A DNA stretch of 64,000 nucleotides from an uncultured Paracoccaceae bacterium. Lineage in GTDB: Bacteria > Pseudomonadota > Alphaproteobacteria > Rhodobacterales > Rhodobacteraceae. The stretch is taken from the NCBI GenBank assembly GCA_937916485.1, contig CALFSV010000036.1, forward strand, positions 109,241-173,240, given 5' to 3'. Both the position numbers and the translations under genes were made by a program. Shown here in pieces: positions 1 through 8,972 of this stretch. The notes beneath the pieces were generated by a model. It was not told the DNA's origin and ran no database searches. It saw nothing but the letters and a program-made list of their open reading frames with translations. Each line of letters opens with the position of its first letter. Position 1 is the stretch's first letter.

Positions 1-308
1 CGAAGCAGTGCGTTGTAGAGATGAGCCGCAGCTAGTCTTAAAATTGTGCTCGCACCAGAACCGTTTTCGCATAGGTCCTATGCAATCCAAGCATGACACA
101 TTTTTGCCCTTAGCCATTGTAATAGATAGGTAAATTACTGGTGAGATTTGTCGTGATCCTGCATCACAGCGTCGCATTCTGACGTCGTTCGCGGCAATAT
201 GTGGCGCTTTCAGACAACTGCGTTTCGCAGGCCCCTTCGATGCCGCTTGGCGGGTGTTCGCCTTTTGTGCTAGACGGATTGCAACAAAAAGAGAGCGGTG
301 GGGCAAAA
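1..308. other. Gene-free left edge upstream of ruvC
   Basis: No reading frame here looks like a real gene. The frames that run through it are short, and one on the minus strand extends antisense into ruvC. The first 160 bases are richer in A and T than the rest of the window, as expected for a promoter region, but I cannot place a convincing -35/-10 pair. A LexA-like site is listed separately at 256-270. Confidence 0.5.
256..270 (+). promoter_or_regulatory. Possible LexA (SOS) box before ruvC
   Basis: The sequence reads GTTC-N7-GTGC, one base off the alphaproteobacterial LexA consensus GTTC-N7-GTTC. It ends 38 bases before the ruvC start codon, a position where a repressor could block the promoter. 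SOS control of ruvCAB is known in several alphaproteobacteria. With a single mismatch and only eight specified bases, a chance match is quite possible. Confidence 0.3.
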
Positions 309-815
309 ATGCGGGTTTTGGGGATCGATCCCGGGCTGAGGAACATGGGTTGGGGGGTCATCGAGGCCTCTGGATCGCGACTCAGGCATGTGGCGAACGG
401 GGTTTGCGCCTCACTTGGGGCGGATCTGCCGTTGCGGTTATTGTCCCTGCACACCCAGCTCACCGAAGTGTTGCGGACCTACGCCCCCGACGCGGCAGCG
501 GTGGAACAGACATTCGTCAACCGGGACGGCGCCGGCACGCTCAAGCTGGGGCAGGCACGCGGGATCGCGGTGCTGGTTCCGGCGCAGGCTGGTCTCACGG
601 TGGGCGAATATGCACCGAACGCAGTCAAGAAGGCGATTGTCGGGGTTGGCCACGCGGACAAGGGGCAGATTGCCCATATGGTGCGCCTGCACCTTCCGGG
701 GGTCGAACTGGCCGGACCTGACGCTGCCGATGCGCTTGCCATCGCGATTTGCCACGCCCATCATCTGCAATCGGCGGGCCATTTGCAGGCCGCTCTTCTG
801 AAAGCCGGGGCATGA
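309..815 (+). CDS. ruvC: RuvC Holliday junction resolvase
   Basis: RuvC is a dimeric endonuclease that cuts Holliday junctions produced by homologous recombination, working with the RuvAB branch-migration motor. The 168-residue product starts [10 protein letters not shown]. The four acidic metal-binding residues expected in the family are all present: Asp7, Glu66, Asp138 and Asp141. The frame is open upstream to 201, but only the ATG at 309 gives the normal family N-terminus, so I place the start there. The stop codon overlaps the ruvA start in ATGA, which indicates translational coupling in a ruvC-ruvA-ruvB operon. Confidence 0.96.
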   Translation: MRVLGIDPGLRNMGWGVIEASGSRLRHVANGVCASLGADLPLRLLSLHTQLTEVLRTYAPDAAAVEQTFVNRDGAGTLKLGQARGIAVLVPAQAGLTVGEYAPNAVKKAIVGVGHADKGQIAHMVRLHLPGVELAGPDAADALAIAICHAHHLQSAGHLQAALLKAGA

Positions 816-1480
816 TTGGCAAGATCAGCGGCCGCCTTGACTGGCGCGGAAACGACCACGTTCTGATTGATGTCCGGGGTGTCGGCTACATCGTCTATGT
901 GTCGGACCGGGTGTTGGCTGGCCTGCCGCCGGTGGGGCAGGCTGTTGCGCTTTATACAGATCTTCTGGTGCGCGAAGACATTTTGCAGCTGTTCGGCTTT
1001 CCCACGCTGGTGGAAAAGGAATGGCACCGCCTGCTGACCAGCGTGCAAGGCATCGGGGCCAAGGCATCGCTTGCCATCCTCGGGGCGCTTGGGCCCGAAG
1101 GTGTTGGCCGGGCGATCGCCCTAGGCGACTGGTCTTCGGTTGCCAAGGCCCGGGGCGTCGGCCCAAAGACCGCGCAGCGTGTCGTCAACGAACTGAAGGA
1201 CAAGGCCCCCGCCATCATGGCGATGGGAGGGGAGGCCCCGGCAACACCATCGGCAGGGGTGGCTGACCTCGAAGTGATCGAGACGGTGGCCGCGCCGGCA
1301 GCACCCCTTCGCACCGGGACGTCCCATGCGCAGGCAGAGGCACTGTCGGCCCTATCCAACCTTGGCTATGGCCCGGGTGAGGCGGCAGGCGCCGTCGCAC
1401 AGGCCGCCGGGGCGGAACCCGAGGCGGAGACGCCAGCCCTCATTCGCGCCGCGCTAAAGCTTTTGGCGCCAAAGGGGTAG
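812..1480 (+). CDS. ruvA: RuvA Holliday junction binding subunit
   Basis: RuvA tetramers hold the four-way junction in a square-planar form and load the RuvB helicase. The 222-residue protein begins [10 protein letters not shown] (OB-fold domain I). It carries two helix-hairpin-helix motifs, VQGIGAKAS near residue 80 and ARGVGPKTA near residue 115. An Ala/Pro-rich linker follows, then the small C-terminal domain ([15 protein letters not shown]) that contacts RuvB. The ATG lies inside the ruvC stop (ATGA). An upstream in-frame ATG at 749 would sit inside ruvC and is not needed. Confidence 0.96.
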   Translation: MIGKISGRLDWRGNDHVLIDVRGVGYIVYVSDRVLAGLPPVGQAVALYTDLLVREDILQLFGFPTLVEKEWHRLLTSVQGIGAKASLAILGALGPEGVGRAIALGDWSSVAKARGVGPKTAQRVVNELKDKAPAIMAMGGEAPATPSAGVADLEVIETVAAPAAPLRTGTSHAQAEALSALSNLGYGPGEAAGAVAQAAGAEPEAETPALIRAALKLLAPKG

Positions 1481-1483
1481 GGA

Positions 1484-2518
1484 ATGTCAGAGGCTGAACC
1501 CGACCCAACCCTGCGTCCCGACCGCCGTCCCGAGGATGCGCCGGGCGAAGACCGGGCGCTGCGCCCGCAAGCCTTGTCCGAGTTCATCGGGCAGGAAGAG
1601 GCGCGGGCGAACCTGCGGGTTTTTATCGACAGCGCCCGGATGCGAGGCGAGGCGATGGACCACACCCTGTTTCACGGGCCGCCCGGGCTTGGCAAGACGA
1701 CGTTGGCCCAGATCATGGCCCGCGAGCTTGGCGTCGGTTTTCGCATGACGTCGGGGCCGGTTCTGGCCAAGGCCGGGGATCTTGCGGCCATCCTGACCAA
1801 CCTCGAGGCCCGCGACGTCCTTTTCATCGACGAGATTCACCGGCTGAGCCCGGTTGTCGAAGAGGTCCTTTATCCCGCGCTTGAGGATTTTGAGCTGGAC
1901 CTTGTGATCGGCGAAGGCCCTGCCGCCCGGACTGTGCGGATCGAACTGCAGCCATTTACCCTTGTCGGGGCTACCACCCGGCTTGGCCTTTTGACGACGC
2001 CGCTGCGAGACCGCTTCGGCATCCCCACCCGGCTTGAGTTCTACACGGTGGCGGAACTGCACGAGATCGTGACCCGCAGTGCCCGTCTGATGGGCGCCCC
2101 GGCCGAGCCTGAAGGAGCCGAGGAAATCGCCCGCCGCGCCCGCGGCACCCCGCGCATCGCAGGCCGCCTTTTGCGCCGGGTCGTCGATTTCGCACTGGTC
2201 GAGGGCGATGGCCGGGTCACCCGCGCCCTGGCCGACCGGGCGCTGACCCGGTTGGGTGTCGATTACCTTGGTCTGGACGGGGCCGACCGGCGCTACCTGC
2301 GCCTGATTGCGGACAGTTATGGCGGCGGTCCGGTCGGGATCGAGACGCTGAGTGCCGCGCTGAGTGAAAGCCGTGACGCGCTGGAAGAGGTGATCGAGCC
2401 GTTCTTGTTGCAGCAGGGCCTGATCCAGCGGACGCCGAGGGGCCGGATGCTGACCCAGCCCGCCTGGCGTCACCTTGGGCTGGAACCGCCGCGCAGCCAG
2501 TCGGATCTGTTCGAATAG
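1484..2518 (+). CDS. ruvB: RuvB Holliday junction helicase
   Basis: RuvB is the AAA+ hexameric motor that drives branch migration at RuvA-bound junctions. In the 344-residue product the Walker A motif GPPGLGKT is at residues 65-72 and the Walker B DEIH at 116-119. A sensor-1 segment (GATTRLGLL), an arginine-finger region (LRDRFGI) and the C-terminal winged-helix DNA-binding domain follow. The start is three bases after ruvA, and a purine-rich AGGGGTAGGGA stretch spanning the ruvA stop can serve as the ribosome binding site. Length and architecture are normal for the family. Confidence 0.97.
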   Translation: MSEAEPDPTLRPDRRPEDAPGEDRALRPQALSEFIGQEEARANLRVFIDSARMRGEAMDHTLFHGPPGLGKTTLAQIMARELGVGFRMTSGPVLAKAGDLAAILTNLEARDVLFIDEIHRLSPVVEEVLYPALEDFELDLVIGEGPAARTVRIELQPFTLVGATTRLGLLTTPLRDRFGIPTRLEFYTVAELHEIVTRSARLMGAPAEPEGAEEIARRARGTPRIAGRLLRRVVDFALVEGDGRVTRALADRALTRLGVDYLGLDGADRRYLRLIADSYGGGPVGIETLSAALSESRDALEEVIEPFLLQQGLIQRTPRGRMLTQPAWRHLGLEPPRSQSDLFE

Positions 2519-2553
2519 GCCCCGGCATTTGTGTGGGATGTGAGACCGGGCTT

Positions 2554-2592
2554 GCCTCCGGCGGGGATATTTGGGATCCGAAGAAGATGATG
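2554..2592 (+). repeat. 3'-end repeat element, copy 1
   Basis: The core GCCTCCGGCGGGGATATTT begins 36 bases after the ruvB stop and is followed by GGGATCCGAAGAAG. A possible stem CCCGG/CCGGG (2521-2525 with 2546-2550) precedes it. In this copy the purine tail GAAGAAG also lies directly ahead of the next gene's ATG and probably serves as its ribosome binding site. Four further copies lie at 34280, 50697, 50874 and 57601. Confidence 0.6.
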
Positions 2593-3216
2593 GACCCGCA
2601 ACAGATTGAACCGTTCTTTAGCCGCAGCGACGGCACATTCCTGTTTGCCCGTTGGGGCAGGCCTATTGTGCCTGTGGTTTTTGGTCTCGCGGATGAGACT
2701 TTGCCGGTCCTCAAGGGGGCGATCGAGGCGGTCGTGACCTTGGCCGGGCACAAGATGGCCGAGGTGGACCCGGACCTGGGGGCCAACCTGATGGTCTTCT
2801 TTGTGTCCGACTGGGCCGAGTTGGAAGGTGTTCCCAATCTGGAAAAGCTTATCCCCGACCTTGGCGCTCTGCTCAGCCGTCTGGAGGCGGCGGAGGCCAA
2901 TCAGTATCGCATCTTTCGGTTTGACGAGGCTGGCGCCATCAAGGCTGCCTTCGTGCTGGTCCGCATGGATGCCCATCTTCAGGCCGTCCCCGCCGAGACC
3001 ATTGCCCTGAGCCAGGCGGTCCAGGTGATCCTGTTGTGGTCGGATCGGGCCTTTGTCGATGCGTCGCCCTTGTTGGCGGGCCCGGATGGTTCGGTCCTGT
3101 TGAAGCCCGAGATCGGGGCGTTGGTCAGGTCCGCCTATGATCCTGTCCTGTCCCCGATGTCGCAGGACCCGACGCTGACCTATCGCCTGTCTGCCCGCAT
3201 GGCCCGTCCGACATGA
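2587..3216 (+). CDS. Conserved-looking protein of unknown function
   Basis: I do not recognise this 209-residue protein. It has no signal peptide, membrane segment or catalytic motif that I can identify. It is rich in acidic and hydrophobic residues (TLPVLKGAIEAVVTLAG, LEKLIPDLGALLSRLEAAEA), suggesting a soluble cytoplasmic alpha/beta protein. The start is ATG at 2587 or 2590, behind GAAGAAG; the frame is open to 2533, but that extension would translate the repeat element. The stop overlaps ybgC in ATGA, so it is expressed with ybgC and probably the tol genes. Codon use resembles its neighbours, so I regard it as a real gene. Confidence 0.8.
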   Translation: MMDPQQIEPFFSRSDGTFLFARWGRPIVPVVFGLADETLPVLKGAIEAVVTLAGHKMAEVDPDLGANLMVFFVSDWAELEGVPNLEKLIPDLGALLSRLEAAEANQYRIFRFDEAGAIKAAFVLVRMDAHLQAVPAETIALSQAVQVILLWSDRAFVDASPLLAGPDGSVLLKPEIGALVRSAYDPVLSPMSQDPTLTYRLSARMARPT

Positions 3217-3614
3217 CCCATTCCTTTGTCTGCAGGGTCTACTACGAGGACACCGACCTTGCGGGCATCGTCTACTATGCCAATTACCTGAAGTTCATCG
3301 AGCGTGCTCGCAGTGAATGGGTCCGCGACCTGGGTCTTGATCAGGCCCGGATGAAGGCCGAGGAGGGTGTCGTCTTTGCGGTCAGGCGGGTCGAGGCGGA
3401 CTATCTTGCGCCTGCCCGTTTTGACGATTTGTTGCAGGTCACGACAGAGGTTCTAACGGTGACACCAGCCCGGATTGTCTTGGCGCAAAGCGTGCTGCGA
3501 GAAGGCGACCTGTTGTTTGCTGCCAAGGTGACCCTTGTCGCCCTTGGTGCCGACGGTCGCCCGATGCGCCTTCCGGCGGGACTTCGCCGACAAGGACCCT
3601 TGGGACCGGCGTGA
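3213..3614 (+). CDS. ybgC: YbgC acyl-CoA thioesterase (Tol-Pal associated)
   Basis: This is a hotdog-fold thioesterase of the YbgC/4-hydroxybenzoyl-CoA family, 133 residues. It shows the diagnostic N-terminal segment YYEDTDLAGIVYYANYLKF, whose Asp is the catalytic residue in characterised members. YbgC is nearly always the first gene of tol-pal clusters and acts in the cytoplasm on acyl-CoA or acyl-ACP, possibly linked to phospholipid metabolism. The start overlaps the previous stop (ATGA). About 120 bases separate it from tolQ, so tolQ may have an additional promoter. Confidence 0.93.
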   Translation: MTHSFVCRVYYEDTDLAGIVYYANYLKFIERARSEWVRDLGLDQARMKAEEGVVFAVRRVEADYLAPARFDDLLQVTTEVLTVTPARIVLAQSVLREGDLLFAAKVTLVALGADGRPMRLPAGLRRQGPLGPA

Positions 3615-3733
3615 AAAGGGGTCACCTACCGTTGTAGCATTGGATTTCCATTGTCCGATGCGGTACAGATGACCCAAGAGAGCCCCAAGACGGCCACAGC
3701 AAAGCAGTATGCGGTCAAACAAAGAGCAGGCAG

Positions 3734-4408
3734 ATGGAAGCAGCAACCGACTACACGATGTGGGCGTTGTTCGCCCGGTCGACCCTTATCGTCAAGTTCG
3801 TGATGATCATGCTCGTGTTGGCATCGGTCTGGTGCTGGGCGATTATCATCGACAAGGCGATCCAGTATCGCCGTGCCCGCCGCGAGGCGGCAGTTTTTGA
3901 CCGGGCGTTCTGGTCGGGCGAGCCTTTGGACCAGCTTTTCGACCAGATCGGCCCCACGCCCAAAGGGTCGAGTGAGACAATTTTTGCCGCCGGCATGCTG
4001 GAATGGCGGCGCAGTCACCGCCAGGACGGGGCGTTGATCGCCGGCGCGCAGGCCCGCATCGACCGGTCCATGGACGTGGCCATCAACAAGGAGGCGGCCC
4101 GCCTGCAAAAGGGTCTGCCGGTTCTGGCCACGGTCGGCTCTACTGCCCCGTTCGTGGGTCTGTTTGGAACGGTCTGGGGCATCATGAATGCCTTTATCGA
4201 GATTGCAGAGGCGCAGAATACCAACCTTGCCGTTGTCGCGCCCGGCATTGCCGAGGCCCTGCTGGCGACCGGCCTTGGCCTTCTCGCCGCTATCCCGGCC
4301 GTGATCTACTACAACAAATTGTCATCGGACAGTGATCGGATCGTGGCAGGCTACGAGTCCTTTGCCGATGAATTCGCCACCATCTTGTCCCGTCAGTTGG
4401 ACAGTTAG
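3734..4408 (+). CDS. tolQ: TolQ inner-membrane proton channel subunit
   Basis: TolQ belongs to the MotA/TolQ/ExbB family and forms with TolR the proton-driven motor that energises TolA during outer-membrane constriction. The 224-residue product has one membrane span near residues 15-37, a cytoplasmic loop, and two C-terminal spans. The first of these carries the family signature (VGSTAPFVGLFGTVWGIMNAF) and the second contains ATGLGLLAAIPAVI. It is followed one base after its stop by tolR. Length is normal (E. coli TolQ is about 230 residues). Confidence 0.95.
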   Translation: MEAATDYTMWALFARSTLIVKFVMIMLVLASVWCWAIIIDKAIQYRRARREAAVFDRAFWSGEPLDQLFDQIGPTPKGSSETIFAAGMLEWRRSHRQDGALIAGAQARIDRSMDVAINKEAARLQKGLPVLATVGSTAPFVGLFGTVWGIMNAFIEIAEAQNTNLAVVAPGIAEALLATGLGLLAAIPAVIYYNKLSSDSDRIVAGYESFADEFATILSRQLDS

Positions 4409-4409
4409 A

Positions 4410-4901
<492 letters not shown>

Positions 4902-4925
4902 GGCCCGGTCGGGCATGGGCAAATC

Positions 4926-6089
4926 ATGAGCACGGTCGAAGACTTTGAGGATGTCGGGGCCCCCGCGCGCCGGATGAGCTTTGGCACCACCCTTTCGGTT
5001 GTGGGCCACGTTGTGCTTATAGGCTGGCTGCTATTGGGGTGGGGCCTGACGCATGATCCGGTCCCGTTTGACGTGACAGAAGTGTCTGTCGTGTCTGGTG
5101 AGGCATATGCGGCCCTTGTTGCTGCTACCACGCCGCAGGCCGACACCAGCCAACCTGCTGCGCCCGAGGTCCCCGTGGCACCTGAGATCCCGCCGGCCGT
5201 CGCCACCCCGGAAGAGCCAGTGAGCCCTTTGACGCCGGCGCCAGAACAGCCGACCGCAGAGGTCGAACTGGCCCCGGCCCGGCCCGAGCCGCCGCCGCCA
5301 CCCGTGGCTGACGTGGCCGACGCCGTGCCAGAGTTTGCCCAACCCGAGCCGCCCGCACCGCCCCCTTCCGCGGCGGCCTTGGCAGACGCGCCCCGTCCTG
5401 TCCCCCGTCCGGCCACCCGGATCGCACCCGAGGCCGCACTTCCGCCGCCCCCGGATGCGGCGATTGATCCCGTCGTTCAGCAGCAGGCGGCCCCCGACGC
5501 GGTTGGAGAGGTTGTCGAGGAACCGGCGCAAGAGACCGCGCCCGAAGAGGCCGCGACGGAGGTCGTCACCGAGGCCGAGACACCGTCTGGCGCTGTCGAG
5601 GTGTCGCGCAGGCCCCAATCCCGACCGACCCGCCCACCGGTCCAAAGCGAGACCGCCACGCAGACGGCGCCCGAACCTGCCGCCGAACCTGCCGCCGATC
5701 CTGCGGTTGACGCGGTTGCCGCTGCCGTTGCCGCCGCGTCTTCGCAACCGGCTTCGGCCAATCCCGGTCCGCCCTTGACCGGTGCGGAACAAGATGCATT
5801 CCGCGTGTCGGTCCAGGGCTGCTGGGTTGTCGATCAAGGCTCGCTTGCCTCTAGTGTGACCGTCACCCTTGCGTTCGAACTCACCCGCGACGGCCGTGTC
5901 GCCGGGAACGAGGTGGTGATGATCGGGAACAGTGGCGGCACCCCGGGGGCCATCCAGGCCGCCTACGAATCCGCCCGGCGCGCGGTCTTGCGCTGCCAGT
6001 CAGATGGCTTCCCTCTTCCGGCCGACAAATACGAACAATGGCGGCTGGTCGAGATGACGTTCAACCCTGCCGAGATGAGGATCCGATAG
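4926..6089 (+). CDS. tolA: TolA-like energy transducer (TonB-fold C-terminus)
   Basis: TolA links the TolQR motor to Pal and TolB across the periplasm. The 387-residue product has one N-terminal membrane span (about 20-40, LSVVGHVVLIGWLLLGWGL). A long central domain (about 65-285) is dominated by Pro, Ala, Glu and Val, with PEPPPPP and ATEVVTEAE-type runs. A C-terminal domain near 290-387 (QGCWVVDQGSLASS, VTLAFELTRDGRVAGN) fits the TonB/TolA C fold. The central domain is proline-rich rather than the Lys/Ala helix of E. coli, which is common in alphaproteobacteria. Gene order makes the assignment firm. Confidence 0.92.
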   Translation: MSTVEDFEDVGAPARRMSFGTTLSVVGHVVLIGWLLLGWGLTHDPVPFDVTEVSVVSGEAYAALVAATTPQADTSQPAAPEVPVAPEIPPAVATPEEPVSPLTPAPEQPTAEVELAPARPEPPPPPVADVADAVPEFAQPEPPAPPPSAAALADAPRPVPRPATRIAPEAALPPPPDAAIDPVVQQQAAPDAVGEVVEEPAQETAPEEAATEVVTEAETPSGAVEVSRRPQSRPTRPPVQSETATQTAPEPAAEPAADPAVDAVAAAVAAASSQPASANPGPPLTGAEQDAFRVSVQGCWVVDQGSLASSVTVTLAFELTRDGRVAGNEVVMIGNSGGTPGAIQAAYESARRAVLRCQSDGFPLPADKYEQWRLVEMTFNPAEMRIR

Positions 6090-6196
6090 ATGGATCTCTT
6101 TGGACAGGTCTCATTGCGCACCGCCTACATCAGGGCTTCTTGTTGTGAGCGCGCATCAACTATGGTTCCATCGAACCAGTTTCAGACGAGGACGAC

Positions 6197-7510
6197 ATGT
6201 TCAAATCCCTGTTGACGGTCATTTCCGCACTCTTCCTGGCCTTGCCGGCGATTGCCCAAAGCCCGCTGCGGATCGAAATTACCGAAGGTGTGATCGAACC
6301 ACTGCCCGTAGCCGTGCCCATGTTCCAAGCGGAAACGGCCGGGGCCGAGGGCCTTGCCTCTGACATATCCCGGCTGGTGGCGGCCGATCTGGTCGGGACC
6401 GGGCTTTTTCGTGAGATCCCGTCGAGTGCCTTCATCAGCCAGGTCAGCAATTTTGGCCAACCGCTGGCCTATGCCGACTGGCGGGCGATCAACGCCCAGG
6501 CTGTCGTTACCGGGGCGGTGGCGATCAACGGCAACCAGATGACGGTCAAGTTTCGCCTTTACGACGTCTTTTCGGGCGCTGAACTGGGCGAGGGGTTGCA
6601 GTTCGCCGGGACAACGGCGGGCTGGCGCCGGATGGGCCATAAGGTGGCCGATGCGGTCTATAGCCGGATCACGGGCGAGTCGGGCTACTTTGACAGCCGG
6701 GTCGTCTATGTCGCGGAAAGCGGTCCAAAGGATAACCGGCTCAAGCGACTGGCCATCATGGACTATGACGGGGCGAATGTGCAGTTCCTGACCGACAGCG
6801 CGTCCCTTGTACTGGCACCAAGGTTCTCGGCCACCGGCGACCGGGTCCTGTACACCAGTTATGAAAGCGGCTTTCCCCGGATCAACCTTCTTGACGTCGC
6901 CTCGGTCGGACGACGGCAGCTGACGACAGAAGCCGGAGAGATGGCCTTTTCTCCAAGATTCTCGCGGGATGGGGCCTCGGTCATCTACAGCCTTTCGAAC
7001 GGTGGCAATACCGACATCTACCGCACTGATCTTTCGACAGGTGCTCACGTCCGCCTGACCTCGGCACCCTCGATCGAGACCGCGCCTTCGCTGTCACCTG
7101 ATGGCACCCAGATCGTGTTCGAGAGTGACCGGTCCGGCACCCAGCAGTTGTACATCATGTCCGCCAATGGCGGAGAGCCGCGCCGGATTTCCTTTGGTCA
7201 GGGCCGCTATGGATCGCCGGTCTGGTCGCCTCGTGGCGATTTGGTGGCCTTTACCAAACAAAACGCCGGGCGCTTTCACATCGGTGTCATGCGGACCGAC
7301 GGCTCGGAAGAGCGTTTGTTGACCGCATCATTCCTTGACGAAAGCCCGACCTGGGCCCCGAATGGCCGTGTTCTGATGTTCACCCGCGAAACCCAAGGCG
7401 CCGCGGGCGGGCCATCGCTGTATAGTGTGGACATCTCGGGGCGGAACCTGCGGCAGGTTCCGATCCAGGGGTTTGCATCGGACGCGTCCTGGGGCCCGCT
7501 GCAACGCTGA
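6197..7510 (+). CDS. tolB: TolB periplasmic beta-propeller
   Basis: TolB is a periplasmic protein that binds Pal and is displaced by TolA during cell constriction. The 437-residue product starts with a clear signal peptide, [20 protein letters not shown], cleaved before QSPLRIE. Residues about 22-160 form the N-terminal domain. A six-bladed propeller with repeated WD40-like blocks follows ([68 protein letters not shown]). The leader between tolA and tolB holds a small hairpin, TGGTTC/GAACCA, at 6163-6178. Confidence 0.97.
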   Translation: MFKSLLTVISALFLALPAIAQSPLRIEITEGVIEPLPVAVPMFQAETAGAEGLASDISRLVAADLVGTGLFREIPSSAFISQVSNFGQPLAYADWRAINAQAVVTGAVAINGNQMTVKFRLYDVFSGAELGEGLQFAGTTAGWRRMGHKVADAVYSRITGESGYFDSRVVYVAESGPKDNRLKRLAIMDYDGANVQFLTDSASLVLAPRFSATGDRVLYTSYESGFPRINLLDVASVGRRQLTTEAGEMAFSPRFSRDGASVIYSLSNGGNTDIYRTDLSTGAHVRLTSAPSIETAPSLSPDGTQIVFESDRSGTQQLYIMSANGGEPRRISFGQGRYGSPVWSPRGDLVAFTKQNAGRFHIGVMRTDGSEERLLTASFLDESPTWAPNGRVLMFTRETQGAAGGPSLYSVDISGRNLRQVPIQGFASDASWGPLQR

Positions 7511-7599
7511 GATATTTTGTGAAGGAGGCAGTCATTCCCCCTTCGCGGTCAATGTGATAAAAGATCGTCAATCCCACGGCACACAACAAGGGCGAAGGT

Positions 7600-8127
7600 A
7601 TGAGCAGAATTATCACCGCGGCGATCCTGATTGCCGGAATGGGCCTTTCGGCCTGCACCAACCCGAACCGCTTTGGTGGCGGAGGCGGCGTTGACCCCAA
7701 TGCAGCATTCAACAACCCCGGCTTTGATCAGAACGGTCTTGCCGGTGCAGGTGATCCGACGAGCCCGCAATACTTCAGCCAGGCCATCGGCGACCGGGTT
7801 CTGTTCCAGGTCGACCAGTCGACCCTGACCTCCGAAGGCATGGCGACCCTGGATGGTCAGGCACAATGGCTGCTGACCAACGCAGATTACCTTGCCGTCA
7901 TTGAAGGCCATGCGGACGAGCAGGGCACGCGGGAATACAACGTGGCGCTTGGCGCACGCCGCGCCAATGCGGTGCGGGAGTACCTGATTTCCCGGGGCGT
8001 TCCGTCCTCGCGATTGCGCACGGTCAGCTATGGCAAAGAGCGGCCGGTGGCTGTGTGTTCGGATGAATCGTGCTACTCTCAGAACCGGCGGGCCGTGACG
8101 ATCATTTCGATCGGCTCGCTAAGCTAA
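7600..8127 (+). CDS. pal: Pal peptidoglycan-associated lipoprotein
   Basis: Pal anchors the outer membrane to peptidoglycan and is the terminal partner of the Tol system. The 175-residue precursor has a lipoprotein signal with lipobox LSAC, so Cys19 should be lipidated. A Gly-rich spacer leads to an OmpA-like domain (about 65-175). That domain contains the peptidoglycan-binding stretch IEGHADEQGTREYNVALG followed by ARRANAVREYL, and ends in YSQNRRAV. Length and position directly after tolB are normal. Confidence 0.96.
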   Translation: MSRIITAAILIAGMGLSACTNPNRFGGGGGVDPNAAFNNPGFDQNGLAGAGDPTSPQYFSQAIGDRVLFQVDQSTLTSEGMATLDGQAQWLLTNADYLAVIEGHADEQGTREYNVALGARRANAVREYLISRGVPSSRLRTVSYGKERPVAVCSDESCYSQNRRAVTIISIGSLS

Positions 8128-8147
8128 GTCTGGATCCGGGGGACAGT

Positions 8148-8972
8148 ATGGTGGCTTGGAAAGCCTTGATGGTTGGTGCGCTCTTTCTGGGCATGCCAGG
8201 GGCTGTGGTGGCGCAAGATCAGACACTGGCGGACATCCGCCAGCAACTGTCCACGATGTACGTTGAGATTCAGCGCCTCAGGACAGAGTTGTCGACGACG
8301 GGCGCGCCGCCTCAGGTCGGGGGCGGCAACACCCTGCTCGAGCGGATCGACGCGATCGAGGCTGAGCTTCAGCGCCTGACCTCCAAGACCGAAGAGCTGG
8401 AGTTTCGCATCAATCGCATCACCGTTGATGGTACCAATCGAATCGGTGATCTGGAGTTTCGGCTTTGCGAGATCGAGCCTGGCTGCGACATCGGTGCCCT
8501 GGGCGACACACCGTCGCTGGGTGGGGTAGACAGCGCAGCTGGCGTGCCTTTGCCGCAACCAGCGCCGGACCCGACTGGACCGGCACTGGCCCTTGGGGAA
8601 CAGTCGGACTTTGATCTTGCCCGTGCCGCACTCGAGGAAAGCGATTTTCAGGGGGCGGCTGACAAGTTCACGACCTTTGTCCAGACCTATCCCGGCGGTC
8701 CGCTGAGTTCAGAGGCTTATTACCTACGGGGCGAGGCCCTCGAAGGATTGGGTCAGATGAGCCAGGCCGCCCGGTCATATCTCGACAGCTTTTCCGGCGA
8801 TCCAAGCGGGGTGGTCGCACCTGATGCCCTGTTCAAGCTGGGGATTTCTCTTGCTGCCCTGGGTCAGGTTGCTGACGCCTGCGTCACCCTGAACGAGGTC
8901 CCATTGCGCTTTCCCGCGACGGCGGCCGCTGGTGATGCACAGCAGGCCATGCTGGATCTGGCTTGCCCCTGA
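8148..8972 (+). CDS. cpoB: CpoB (YbgF) cell division coordinator
   Basis: CpoB is a periplasmic protein that coordinates peptidoglycan synthesis with Tol-driven outer-membrane constriction. The 274-residue precursor has a signal peptide ending AVVA before QDQ. A coiled-coil segment (about 25-110, with DIRQQLSTMYVEIQRLRTEL) follows, then a linker, and three TPR-like repeats (about 150-274; DFDLARAALEESDFQGAADKF, SSEAYYLRGEALEGLGQ). The ATG at 8148 gives the signal peptide, whereas the frame's earlier start at 8070 lies inside pal. It is the last tol-pal gene here and overlaps tilS. Confidence 0.93.
   Translation: MVAWKALMVGALFLGMPGAVVAQDQTLADIRQQLSTMYVEIQRLRTELSTTGAPPQVGGGNTLLERIDAIEAELQRLTSKTEELEFRINRITVDGTNRIGDLEFRLCEIEPGCDIGALGDTPSLGGVDSAAGVPLPQPAPDPTGPALALGEQSDFDLARAALEESDFQGAADKFTTFVQTYPGGPLSSEAYYLRGEALEGLGQMSQAARSYLDSFSGDPSGVVAPDALFKLGISLAALGQVADACVTLNEVPLRFPATAAAGDAQQAMLDLACP

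Noticed and set aside
164..463. A 99-codon minus-strand frame at the left edge
   Set aside because: It overlaps the ruvC start antisense, and its sequence is low in family-like features.
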